In this document: piece by piece, positions 8,306 through 16,248 of the stretch
Layout: each line of letters starts with the position of its first letter
Numbering within the stretch: position 1 is the first letter of the stretch
Program-made: the position numbers and the translations under genes
From: Rothia sp. P100
Lineage (GTDB): Bacteria > Actinomycetota > Actinomycetes > Actinomycetales > Micrococcaceae
Reading direction: 5' to 3'
DNA: 64,000 nucleotides
Assembly: GCF_023712425.1 (NCBI RefSeq)
Contig: NZ_JAMAYG010000001.1
Coordinates: forward strand, 434,001 to 498,000
The notes under the pieces: model-generated
What the model saw: the letters and a program-made list of their open reading frames with translations, nothing else
What the model was told of the DNA's origin: nothing
The model's database searches: none

Positions 8306-8728
8306 GACACGGCTGAGATCGTGGCCCTCGATCAGCTCGTTGTCGTAATCGCTCTGGGCGCACTTGATCTTCGTCTGGTGGAAGCCGATGTCGGCCTTGA
8401 TGGCCCGGAGTCGAGGCTCGTCAAGGCTGGGGATTGTGCCGATCAGATCGGGCCGGCCAAGACGCTCCCGGACCACGGCCAGCACGAAATTCTCGATCTG
8501 CCCCTTGGACTACATAATGTGCCGCTAGCAGCGGTAGCGCTGGCTATGGGCCTTGACAGGTTTCTCACAAATGCCACAGAGGAAAAGTCCGGATCCGATG
8601 TGTTTGCGCGCAGTAGACCCAGTCCGGTTGGTGATTCTGGCCGGAGCGTTGAGGCTCTCCTGAACCGTCCACCAGACGTCGGGTTCCACGAAGGGCATCC
8701 ACTGGCCCATCACAGGCTCGCCCGTTAT
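8306..8728 (-). pseudogene. Remnant of a large serine recombinase (C-terminal part)
   Basis: The minus strand encodes the recombinase segment ITGEPVMGQWMPFVEPDVWW, then TVQESLNAPARITNRTGSTA, then the zinc-ribbon SGLFLCGICEKPVKAHSQRYRC. In the same frame, after two in-frame TAG stops (8525-8527 and 8510-8512), comes the typical C-terminal coiled-coil region FVLAVVRERLGRPDLIG...AQSDYDNELIEGHDLSRV. The catalytic resolvase domain and most of the recombinase domain are missing upstream of about 8730, and the extreme C-terminus is lost near 8306. It is the only integrase trace inside the island and probably marks how cassette A or an ancestor moved. Confidence 0.85.
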
Positions 8729-8783
8729 CTATTTGATAGCCCGTTATACGTTTATGTATTTCGGTCCACGAAATCCTAGGCAT

Positions 8784-9283
8784 GAATCATGCGAACGAAG
8801 TTACTACAGGAATAATGAAAGATACTCCAACGCCTTGACCTTTGCTTCTGAGAAAATCCGAATTTTGAATACCGCAGAATCAATTTTTAAAACAATGGAG
8901 TACAGGCCAACGTTTCCTGAAGGCTTCCCGCATCTGGCCAACGTAGTGGCATTCATCAGTAGGTTCGTCGACCAGTACACCACCTCCAGCAATCCGACAT
9001 CGGGTTCCACCCCGTCAAAGGCCTCGACGCCAGCGTCGCGGAGAAACCCTCCATCCTTTAGACACTGTCCGCCCCTGTACAACAAGAATCAACGAATCCA
9101 GGCCGACCGTCGAAAACTAACGGTCTAACTAACGGCCACCATAGTCACCGTAGCATCACTTGAATTAAAGAATCTGCGCAAACGTCGTCCGTTAAAGTGC
9201 GCTTAAGTCCTGATTAGTCGGGGAAAGTAAAATCATGAAAGGCTCCCAATAGACCATCAAAGCTTTACACCACAGGAGACAAC
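8784..9283. other. 500-bp gap between recombinase remnant and Mrr-like gene
   Basis: The stretch is AT-richer than the GHKL side. A 93-codon minus-strand frame (8804-9085) is present but matches no family I know and has no good start signal. It may be more recombinase debris. The last 60 nt hold the promoter region and an AGGAG Shine-Dalgarno of the Mrr-like gene. No RNA gene was recognised. Confidence 0.5.
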
Positions 9284-10201
9284 GTGGAACTCGATTTTGC
9301 AGGGTTAAAATCTGGCACGAAATTTGAGCAGCTCATACGCGACATCCTGATAACCCTGGGTTACCCTATCCGTTGGAGCGGTGTCGGCCCGGACGATGGG
9401 AAAGACCTCATCGCCAGCGAGCCCGGTCGCGAAATATTTGGCGGAAAACCACGTCAGTGGCTCATCTCTTGCAAGAACTTTGCTGACAGCAAAAAATCCG
9501 TTAGCTACTCAGACTTAACAGAGTCAGGTGACATAGCAGCACTCGTTGACACTCACAGAGTCGACGGATTCCTCATCGCATGCACCACACAAGTGAGCGC
9601 ATCCTGTACGCGACATTTGGAGGCCCTTGAAACGAATAAGAGAATCCCAATCACAGTCTGGGACTCGGCGACATTACTTCGGCTTGCTGCCAATCCTCGT
9701 ATCTATGCTTTGCTCCAGGAGTATCTGCCCACCACCGTCGGACTCAATGGCCTTAGGGTATACAGAACGACTGCACCGAACGAGTTTGTGATAACTGGTT
9801 TCGGATTTTACTTGCACGTGCATGAACGTCATGAGGGTGACCTGTCCTTCCAACTCGATTCGGTGAAGGACTATCTATTACGCCTCGACACGCTTCAGAA
9901 GTATTACGATACTGATCATGTACTTATCCGGCCACGATCGGTCTTCTACGACAACAAACACGGAACAGCTTCATACACAACCGAAGTCCTTATACACACT
10001 GGCACGTGGAATCCACCTTCGGTACCCGTGGATGCAACCGAGATCGTGAGGAGCATTACATCCGAACTCGACAATCCGACGTCGACCGCTTCTAAATACT
10101 ACGACGGACAAGCGTCCCATCATGAAGTAAGAACTAGGGACGTTGATTTCCACCGCGACTCGTTCCACAAAGATCACTATCAGTATTACCGCGGCAACTG
10201 A
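9284..10201 (+). CDS. Mrr-like restriction endonuclease family protein
   Basis: A 305-residue protein whose first 130 residues fit the Mrr-type PD-(D/E)XK fold: helix with E15 (TKFEQLIRDIL), strand LGYPIRWSGVGPDDGKDLIA with D41, then WLISCKNF with K64. The residue two before the lysine, normally Glu or Gln, is Ser62, so activity is not certain. Residues 85-135 continue the fold (DGFLIACTTQVSASCTRHLE). The C-terminal 150 residues are unfamiliar and end in His/Tyr-rich text. GTG start with AGGAG 7 nt upstream. It is the only gene of the island read against ychF and stands alone, with no methyltransferase nearby, as expected for a modification-dependent or abortive nuclease rather than a classical R-M pair. 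Confidence 0.7.
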   Translation: MELDFAGLKSGTKFEQLIRDILITLGYPIRWSGVGPDDGKDLIASEPGREIFGGKPRQWLISCKNFADSKKSVSYSDLTESGDIAALVDTHRVDGFLIACTTQVSASCTRHLEALETNKRIPITVWDSATLLRLAANPRIYALLQEYLPTTVGLNGLRVYRTTAPNEFVITGFGFYLHVHERHEGDLSFQLDSVKDYLLRLDTLQKYYDTDHVLIRPRSVFYDNKHGTASYTTEVLIHTGTWNPPSVPVDATEIVRSITSELDNPTSTASKYYDGQASHHEVRTRDVDFHRDSFHKDHYQYYRGN

Positions 10202-10305
10202 CTGGAATAACACCTCGCGAAGCTGGTTAAAAACGGATCGTATTAACAAGCAAATAGCCGTTCGACCACCCGTTATTTTCGCGGTCGCTCTCATGCTTGA
10301 ATGAC

Positions 10306-10343
10306 GCAAACGCCGGATCCCAGCGATTGGATCCGGCGCTTGC
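10306..10343. terminator. Hairpin next to ychF-end copy 2
   Basis: GCAAACGCCGGATCC pairs with GGATCCGGCGCTTGC (one mismatch, 8-nt loop). It lies about 100 nt after the Mrr-like gene on the + strand, and 23 nt beyond copy 2 when read in the ychF direction. It may terminate both convergent units, and it mirrors the hairpin beyond copy 1. Confidence 0.75.
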
Positions 10344-10365
10344 GAATGGTCAAAACGGCACGGGA

Positions 10366-10386
10366 CTAGACGTTGAAGCGGAACTC
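10366..10386 (-). repeat. ychF 3'-end repeat, copy 2
   Basis: The core is identical to copy 1 over 21 bases (CTAGACGTTGAAGCGGAA then CTC). On the minus strand it reads RNPVEFRFNV-stop. It separates cassettes A and B and lies 85 nt after the stop of the RloC-like gene. Confidence 0.9.
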
Positions 10387-10470
10387 CACCGGGTTCCGTC
10401 ACAGACCAACCTCTAGCCGCCACCGACGAGCGAGACTCGACGCAAGCGCAAATCATGGCTGCGGGGCCGA

Positions 10471-12744
10471 TCATAAAGCAGCGGGCACCGCGGCTACCGA
10501 GGTACGCGGCAGAAGATGCTTGCGCGCTTCATCCATCATCATTTCGTAGTGACCAATATGAGCGCCACCAGAGTTTTTCTCGAATACCCGAGCGAACGCT
10601 GCCAGCCATCGGCCGTTCGTCGCGACAGGTTGGGTGTAGGTTTCCGCATCCATGATCGTATGAGAACCGCTGTGAGACCACGCGATCAACGCATCGTGGA
10701 ATGCGCGTTCATTGATCGAGAGGTCCTCTCCGAGTTCATAGAGATTCCTCTTACCACCAAGAGTCGTGAAGTAACTCTCAAGGATTCGCCGAAGCACGTT
10801 AGGGAGCCACGGCATACTTCCTTCGGGTCGGACCTCAGCGGCGGCCACCTCGTCCCATAGCTCTTGGTACGCCGTTCGAATTGGGTTCCTCTGCCCACAG
10901 TCCTCTACTTGATTGGGGTCCGGAGAGAATTTCCTGATGCGATAGAACTTTACCGCGGGCGACAGCTCACCTTGATGTTCATAGCAGACTTCATTATGGA
11001 AACGGCTGTTATGCGTGAGCAGGATCATCTGGCTTACACGGGAATGCGCGTCACTCCTGACCTCTTTGACTAACCTCCGAGTCAGCGCCGAGACCACAAA
11101 CATGATGTCGCCGTCGAGGCTTGAAATGGGATCATCTATGACAGCGGTTATCCTCTCTGTCTCGCCGTCTTGGCGGACGCCGGACAGTGAGTGGTAGAAG
11201 TAGAGGAACGTGATGAAGGTTCGTTCACCCTCACTTAGGGTCTGAATATCAGCGGGTTGGCCGTTGTCGCGAATGATCCGATAACCATCTGACTTGCTCA
11301 ATGCCACCTCAAGTCTAAAACTGTGGAACTGACTCAGCGCGAGCAAATCGTTGATCTCTTGTATTGTCCGGGCACTTGAGGTTATTTCCTTCCTCAAGTC
11401 ACGCAACTCGTGCTCAACTCCGGCAAGTCGCTCCCGCTGCTTACTCATGGCGTCTTTGACGCCATCAATTGACTTCTTTTTCCGCTCGCTTTTCTGATTG
11501 AATCCTTCAATGAGGTCGTTCAGGTGCCCACGCGCAAACTCTTGCCACGCTGCGTCAACAATGATGCTGCGTTGCTCGCGACGATCCGCAACGATCGCGT
11601 TTGTCGTCTTGACCATTTCGTTTGCTGAAGAAATAAGTTTTTCGAGTAAGTCATAGTCAGTTTTTATCGTGTTAGTCATGATCTTCTCGGATGACTTGAC
11701 CACCTTCTGCTGGATGGCCTTCCCGACACCATCTATGGCGAGTTCCAATGCGCGGAATACTTGGGCAGGATCCTCTATGGGAACCAGCGCCTTGAGTCGA
11801 TCAAGGTGAGTAGTCTTGTATTCCTTCAGCTCCAAAGCCGCGTTGCTCAGGGTCATCTGAAATTCAAGAACTTCATCACGTTTATCTTGGTATGTAGCGT
11901 CAAAGATGCTCGCGAGTTCTTCCGCCAAGTCCTTCGGTACCGACCGTTGACAGAACGGACAGAGTTTCTCTGCGTTTTCCCCCTTGTGGAGGTGCTCCAA
12001 TCCTTCTCGCACCCAGTCCGAGTTGGAAAGACGTTCAACTAGATCAGCGAGCGGCACATCCGCGCTACCCACAATCGGGGTCATCAGCACCGCCTGAACT
12101 GCCGCTTCGTCCCATTCGAGCTTCGGCGCGGGTGGCAGGAGCGAGGACTCCAAGATCGTCTCATCAAACGCAGTCTTCGCTTTGGCTTCAAGGGTGACGA
12201 AGGTGTCCGTTCCGCGTTCTGGATGGGTCTGCGCAGCCGCGAGAACCTTGTCCAAGCACCCCTCTTTGCTACCTTTGATGCCTGGCATCTTGTCCTTGAG
12301 CGCCACCGGAATGACAGCACGGCGTTCCCATGCTGTCTGAGCAAGAGCGGAGCGTTCGGCATTAAGCTGATTAAGAAACCTGCCGAGCGTCTCCTGTTGT
12401 TGTGCAAGCTTATTGTTGATCTTCTTCTGCTCGTCTTCTAGCGCGCCAATGCGCTGGAAGGTCTCGCGGCTGTCGTCACCCAACAAGAAGACCCCAGGCT
12501 CTTCACCGTCAGCGCTGGTAAATGAAGCGCGAACATAACTTCGGTTATAGACCTTGACGCTGTTCGAATGCTGCTGCCAGCTGACAGAAGAGCTGCTGAC
12601 GGGGTCGTACGAAGCCAGGTACTGACTGATCGTGGTCTTGCCGGAGCCGTTGGGACCGAAAATATAGTTGATTTGGCTGAGTCCGGGGAGCATTGCTTCT
12701 GCCCCAAAGCAAGGGAGCCCTGCCAGTCTGACTTCGGTGATCAC
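10471..12744 (-). CDS. RloC/PrrC-like AAA ATPase with zinc-hook motif (candidate anticodon nuclease)
   Basis: A 757-residue SMC-like ATPase of the AAA_13 type. Walker A GPNGSGKTT at 30-38; coiled coil interrupted by a CPFC motif at 262-265 and more coiled coil to about 465; signature LSEGE at 503-507; Walker B VIDDPISSLD at 535-544; H-loop THNSRF near 577. CxxC in a coiled coil is the zinc-hook trait of RloC. The C-terminal region has R652/R653, E656 (LPNVLRRILESYF) and H691/H695 (WSHSGSH), a spacing close to the Arg-Glu-His triad of the PrrC/RloC tRNA anticodon nucleases, although related AAA_13 proteins share parts of it. GTG start with GAGGAGG upstream. Sole gene of cassette B, with no hsd genes beside it. 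Probable abortive-infection effector. Confidence 0.75.
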   Translation of the reverse strand: MITEVRLAGLPCFGAEAMLPGLSQINYIFGPNGSGKTTISQYLASYDPVSSSSVSWQQHSNSVKVYNRSYVRASFTSADGEEPGVFLLGDDSRETFQRIGALEDEQKKINNKLAQQQETLGRFLNQLNAERSALAQTAWERRAVIPVALKDKMPGIKGSKEGCLDKVLAAAQTHPERGTDTFVTLEAKAKTAFDETILESSLLPPAPKLEWDEAAVQAVLMTPIVGSADVPLADLVERLSNSDWVREGLEHLHKGENAEKLCPFCQRSVPKDLAEELASIFDATYQDKRDEVLEFQMTLSNAALELKEYKTTHLDRLKALVPIEDPAQVFRALELAIDGVGKAIQQKVVKSSEKIMTNTIKTDYDLLEKLISSANEMVKTTNAIVADRREQRSIIVDAAWQEFARGHLNDLIEGFNQKSERKKKSIDGVKDAMSKQRERLAGVEHELRDLRKEITSSARTIQEINDLLALSQFHSFRLEVALSKSDGYRIIRDNGQPADIQTLSEGERTFITFLYFYHSLSGVRQDGETERITAVIDDPISSLDGDIMFVVSALTRRLVKEVRSDAHSRVSQMILLTHNSRFHNEVCYEHQGELSPAVKFYRIRKFSPDPNQVEDCGQRNPIRTAYQELWDEVAAAEVRPEGSMPWLPNVLRRILESYFTTLGGKRNLYELGEDLSINERAFHDALIAWSHSGSHTIMDAETYTQPVATNGRWLAAFARVFEKNSGGAHIGHYEMMMDEARKHLLPRTSVAAVPAAL

Positions 12745-12845
12745 GGTGTCCTCCTCGACTCCGATCAGTAGTCTTACACTAATTCTGAATAGTTATTCCG
12801 TCCAGCAAGTTGTCATTGGACGCGGATCTTTAAAATCCCAGCTTC

Positions 12846-12866
12846 CTACACGTTGAAGCGGAATTC
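12846..12866 (-). repeat. ychF 3'-end repeat, copy 3
   Basis: CTACACGTTGAAGCGGAA then TTC, encoding RRNAVEFRFNV-stop on the minus strand. It shares TTCCTACACGTTGAAGCGGA with the true ychF end, and its flank ACCGCGTTTCG resembles copy 2 (ACCGGGTTCCG). It separates cassettes B and C. Confidence 0.88.
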
Positions 12867-12941
12867 GACCGCGTTTCGCCGCTTACGACCATCTGACGTA
12901 AATGCTCACCGCCATCTTGGCACTCACCAGATCCACCGAAT

Positions 12942-13856
12942 CTAGAAATCCAGACCGAGGTCGATGCTAATCCATCGCTTGATCTCACGATTGATCGAAG
13001 CATCAATATCGAAGATGTCAAACTCCTTGTACAGACGGTGGACCACGTCTGAGGGGACCCGCGGCAAACGTTTCTCCTTTAAGAGCAACGTTCGCTTACC
13101 TCGGCCCATTAGATAGCCGAGTTCCAGCGACACATTAGGGTTGAAGTCGCGCTGCTCGATGTCCTCAAACACCGCGATGCCGTACTGACAGCCGGTTAAG
13201 TACACCTCGATATTGGACCACAGCTCCCCGGTATAGTCCCTGTCGTCAGCTCGCACAGCAGTCATCCCCAACTCTGCGAGCGCGGCCTTAACCGACTCGT
13301 AGATCTGGTTCATCTGTAAAGTGTCGGCGAAGCGCATCATGACGAAAACATTGCGGCTCGGCTCTGGGTGGTCTTCTAGAAAGCGGCGGAGGTCGCTTTC
13401 AAGGTGTCGAACATGGCTGATATCACCGAGCTTGCCGAGCGTATTCATGGTCTCCATTTCGTGTGCGTGCTCTGCCGCGACTCGCCGCACGACGCCAGAC
13501 TGCTGCGGGCTGCCGGGGAGCGGCAACGAAACCACCGCCGCAACCGGCCAACCCTGTTGGTTCTGGAGTAGGTCGGCCATAGCTGAGAGCGGATAACGGT
13601 CGTTCGGGCGGTCCAGCCAACTGACCTGCGGCATACCTGTGGCCGGACTAATCCCAACCAAGATTTGCGAATTGTCGCGTACGGCAATGAACGAGAACTG
13701 TCGATAAAACGGGGAGGCATGAGGTGGCAGCCCGCGAGAAGCCAATTCGTCCTTCAAAGCGTCGCCGAACTCATCGACGACCACTCGGCAGATCTCCTGT
13801 TCCGGTTCCGGTAGCTCGTTTCTGCCCATGAATGCGCTCGGCCAGTTCAACCCCAT
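12942..13856 (-). CDS. Candidate defence effector with C-terminal TIR/deoxyribosyltransferase-like domain
   Basis: This 304-residue protein is the only gene of cassette C. Residues 168-280 form a nucleotide-processing fold of the TIR/nucleoside-deoxyribosyltransferase type: first strand NVFVMMRF (169-176), helix DTLQMNQIYESVKAALAELG, ELWSNI (211-216), GCQYGIAVFEDIE, the family motif NPNVSLELGYLMGRGK (239-254) with E245 as the likely catalytic acid, then a final TLLLKE strand. Residues 1-165 are an unrecognised sensor-like region (FYRQFSFIAVRDNSQILVGI). Such domains in bacterial conflict proteins cleave NAD+ or bind nucleotide signals; whether this one does is inference. ATG start with AAAGGA about 7 nt upstream. 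Confidence 0.68.
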   Translation of the reverse strand: MGLNWPSAFMGRNELPEPEQEICRVVVDEFGDALKDELASRGLPPHASPFYRQFSFIAVRDNSQILVGISPATGMPQVSWLDRPNDRYPLSAMADLLQNQQGWPVAAVVSLPLPGSPQQSGVVRRVAAEHAHEMETMNTLGKLGDISHVRHLESDLRRFLEDHPEPSRNVFVMMRFADTLQMNQIYESVKAALAELGMTAVRADDRDYTGELWSNIEVYLTGCQYGIAVFEDIEQRDFNPNVSLELGYLMGRGKRTLLLKEKRLPRVPSDVVHRLYKEFDIFDIDASINREIKRWISIDLGLDF

Positions 13857-14030
13857 GGTGATTCCTTTCGTACGAGAGCAGGTCTATTTAGATCTTAGCC
13901 GCCGACAACGACAGATGCGCGCGGACGCGCGGAAGGCATATCTGGACCTGCTGCCAGACGTTATATCGGAACGCTCGACCCCTTTGGCCGCAGGAACCCA
14001 AGCATCAAAGCCCCTGATCAGACTGATTTC

Positions 14031-14051
14031 CTACACGTTGAAGCGGAACTC
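14031..14051 (-). repeat. ychF 3'-end repeat, copy 4 (functional gene end, island boundary)
   Basis: These are the last seven codons of ychF including the TAG stop. They match the three other copies, so they are the presumed attachment core at the ychF-proximal end of the island. Confidence 0.9.
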
Positions 14052-15116
14052 CACTACATCGCCGTCCTGCATGACATAGTCCTTACCTTCGATACGGACC
14101 CTGCCCTTAGCCTTCGCCTCAGCCATGGAGCCGGTGGCGTCTAGATCTTCAAAAGAAACAACCTCAGCCTTGATGAAGCCGCGCTCGAAGTCAGTGTGGA
14201 TAACACCGGCAGCCTGGGGCGCGGTGTCGCCCTTGGAGATAGTCCAGGCGCGGGTTTCCTTGGGGCCGGCGGTCAGGTAGGTCTGCAGACCCAGGGTGGA
14301 GAAGCCAACGCGAGCCAGCTTGTCCAGACCAGACTCGTCCTGGCCGCTCATCTCTAGCATTTCGCGTGCTTCTTCTTCGTCCAGCTCCACCATGTCAGCC
14401 TCAAGCTTGGCGTCCAGGAACACAGCCTCAGCGGGAGCAACCATATCGCGCAGAGCCTGCTGCTTCTCTTCAGAGGCGAGCACGCCATCGTCCGCGTTGA
14501 AAACAAAGATAAAGGGCTTAGCGGTCAGCAGGTTCAGCTCCTTGAGCAGAGCCATATCGATTTTTGCTTCCTCAGCCTTAGAAATTAGGGTGTCGCCCTG
14601 CTCCAAGATAGCCTGAGCCTTCTTGTATTCCTCAAGCTGAGCAGCATCGCCCTTCTTGATTTTCACTGCCTTCTCCAGGCGGGGAATAGCGTTTTCCAGG
14701 GTCTGCAGGTCAGCCAGCACCAGCTCGGTGTTAATGGTTTCCATGTCAGAAGCGGGGTCAACCTTGCCGTCCACGTGAATGACGTCCGGATCATCAAAAG
14801 CACGCACTACCTGAGCGATAGCGTGAGCCTCGCGGATGTTTGCCAGGAACTGGTTGCCCAGACCTTCACCCTCGGATGCACCGCGCACGATGCCCGCGAT
14901 ATCAACGAAGGAAACGGTTGCGGGCAGAATGCGCTCGGAGCCAAAAATCTCTGCCAGACGAGCCAAGCGTTCATCGGGCAGGCTGACGACGCCCACGTTG
15001 GGTTCGATGGTAGCGAAGGGGTAGTTGGCTGCCAGAATGTTGTTCTTGGTCAGTGCGTTGAAGAGGGTTGACTTGCCGACGTTGGGCAGACCCACGATGC
15101 CAATTGTTAGAGCCAC
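14031..15116 (-). CDS. ychF: Redox-regulated ATPase YchF (Obg/TRAFAC family)
   Basis: A 361-residue ribosome-associated ATPase of the Obg family with ATP preference. G1 is GLPNVGKST near residue 9. The switch region DIAGIVRGASEGEGLGNQFL, the FNADDG segment in the position of NKxD, and the C-terminal TGS domain ending AKGRVRIEGKDYVMQDGDVVEFRFNV are complete. GTG start. The gene is intact because the island insertion restored its last codons. The transcript has lost its presumed terminator (now at 5476-5509) and could read through into cassette C, whose gene begins 174 nt downstream in the same direction. Confidence 0.97.
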   Translation of the reverse strand: MALTIGIVGLPNVGKSTLFNALTKNNILAANYPFATIEPNVGVVSLPDERLARLAEIFGSERILPATVSFVDIAGIVRGASEGEGLGNQFLANIREAHAIAQVVRAFDDPDVIHVDGKVDPASDMETINTELVLADLQTLENAIPRLEKAVKIKKGDAAQLEEYKKAQAILEQGDTLISKAEEAKIDMALLKELNLLTAKPFIFVFNADDGVLASEEKQQALRDMVAPAEAVFLDAKLEADMVELDEEEAREMLEMSGQDESGLDKLARVGFSTLGLQTYLTAGPKETRAWTISKGDTAPQAAGVIHTDFERGFIKAEVVSFEDLDATGSMAEAKAKGRVRIEGKDYVMQDGDVVEFRFNV

Positions 15117-15257
15117 GGAAAAATAAACCTTTGTTTGGGGTGTTCTTAGTGCCCAGTTTACTAGGCATGGCGCTTTGCCTGTCTCTTTAGCAGGACGTGC
15201 GCGGGTGAGTTTGCTTGTACTTTAGAGCCCGCGTTGGTTTAACTCGGGTGCAGACCG

Positions 15258-15292
15258 TGACAAATGTCAGGGGCAGGTCGTGACATTTAGCC
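15258..15292 (+). promoter_or_regulatory. Probable response-regulator operator upstream of the ABC/two-component operon
   Basis: A dyad TGACAAATGTCA (15258-15269) is followed 23 bases later by TGACATTTAGCC (15281-15292), placed 37-71 nt before the ABC ATPase start. TGACA-type dyads suit DesR/NarL-type regulators that control their own exporter operon, so the regulator ending at 18783 is the natural candidate. Confidence 0.5.
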
Positions 15293-15328
15293 TGAGTCAA
15301 TGCCCTTATCAGGCAGGAAACTTGAGAT

Positions 15329-16246
15329 ATGAACACAGCAATTGAAATCCTCAGCGTGAACAAGACCTTTCGCACCCGCACCGCCACGGTGGAGGCAGTC
15401 AAAGATGTCAGTTTCTCGGTGCAAACCGGTGAGATTGTTGCCCTGCTGGGCGAGAACGGGGCGGGCAAGAGCACCCTCATCGACATGTTGCTGGGGCTGA
15501 CCGAGCCCACCAGCGGTACAGTCAAACTGTGGGGCTCCTCCCCTAGCCAGGCTGTGGCAGACGGCCGGGTAAGCGCCGTCCTGCAAACTGGTGGCCTGCT
15601 CACCGACCTCTCAGTCCGCGACCAGGTTGCCATGGTGGCAGCGACCTACCCCGGCAGCCCCGATGTAGATGCCGCACTAGAAGCAGCTGGTATCAGCCAC
15701 ATTGCTCGCAGAAAAATCAGCAAATGCTCCGGCGGCCAGCAGCAGAAGGTCAAGTTCGCCATCGCTCTGCTGGGCAACCCCGATCTGCTCTTCCTCGACG
15801 AGCCGACTGCCGGCATGGACGTTAACGCCCGCGAACAATTCTGGGGGTCCATGCGGGCTCAGGCTACGGCTGGCAAAACCATTCTCTTTGCCACCCACTA
15901 CCTTGAAGAAGCCCAAGAGTTCGCCCAGCGCATCGTGGTGCTGGCAGGCGGGCAGCTCATTATGGACGGCACCCCGCAGTCCATTCGGGATCATGCTGGC
16001 ACCCGCGCCATCAGCTTCACGCTGGATGCCCCAGCCCTGCATCTCACTCAAGAGCAAGACCGTGACTGGGGAGTCAGCAACTACACGGTCAGCCAAACGA
16101 CGCACTCCCTGCACTGCCACAACGCCGAGGCTTTCACCCTTCACCTGTTGCAGAACCACAGCGTCACCAATCTGGAAATCATTGCACCCAGCCTTGCTGA
16201 AGCCTTCACCCAGCTCACCACCCATACCACCGGAGAAAAGATCTAA
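15329..16246 (+). CDS. ABC transporter ATP-binding protein (ABC-2 type exporter)
   Basis: A 305-residue nucleotide-binding subunit with Walker A GENGAGKST near residue 41, Q-loop region SAVLQTGGLLTDLSVRDQV, signature CSGGQQQKVKFA, and Walker B LLFLDEPTAGMD followed by the H-loop ATHYLEEAQ. The C-terminal extension beyond residue 210 is typical of drug/antibiotic exporter ATPases (CcmA/NatA-like). It is the first gene of a four-gene operon; its stop and the permease start are 2 nt apart. Likely exports an antimicrobial, lipid or peptide under control of the linked two-component system. Confidence 0.92.
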   Translation: MNTAIEILSVNKTFRTRTATVEAVKDVSFSVQTGEIVALLGENGAGKSTLIDMLLGLTEPTSGTVKLWGSSPSQAVADGRVSAVLQTGGLLTDLSVRDQVAMVAATYPGSPDVDAALEAAGISHIARRKISKCSGGQQQKVKFAIALLGNPDLLFLDEPTAGMDVNAREQFWGSMRAQATAGKTILFATHYLEEAQEFAQRIVVLAGGQLIMDGTPQSIRDHAGTRAISFTLDAPALHLTQEQDRDWGVSNYTVSQTTHSLHCHNAEAFTLHLLQNHSVTNLEIIAPSLAEAFTQLTTHTTGEKI

Positions 16247-16248
16247 CC

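Larger units (their letters stand above)
5542..14051 (-). mobile_element. Serial integration island at the 3' end of ychF (three cassettes)
   Basis: Four copies of the ychF 3' end in one orientation start at 5542, 10366, 12846 and 14031, giving cassettes of about 4.8, 2.5 and 1.2 kb. The last copy is the functional gene end. Every cassette carries conflict-type genes whose main reading direction is that of ychF: GHKL-ATPase/nuclease plus Mrr-like nuclease (A), RloC-like ATPase (B), TIR-like protein (C). Copies 1 and 2 are each followed by a terminator-like hairpin. The only recombinase trace is a broken large serine recombinase in cassette A. The GHKL gene looks more GC-rich than the flanking core genes. 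That these units moved as separate elements is inferred from the repeats. Confidence 0.85.

Noticed and set aside
9971-10474. Minus-strand frame spanning copy 2 of the ychF repeat
   Set aside because: It overlaps the Mrr-like gene antisense and matches no family; the repeat explains the shared residues.
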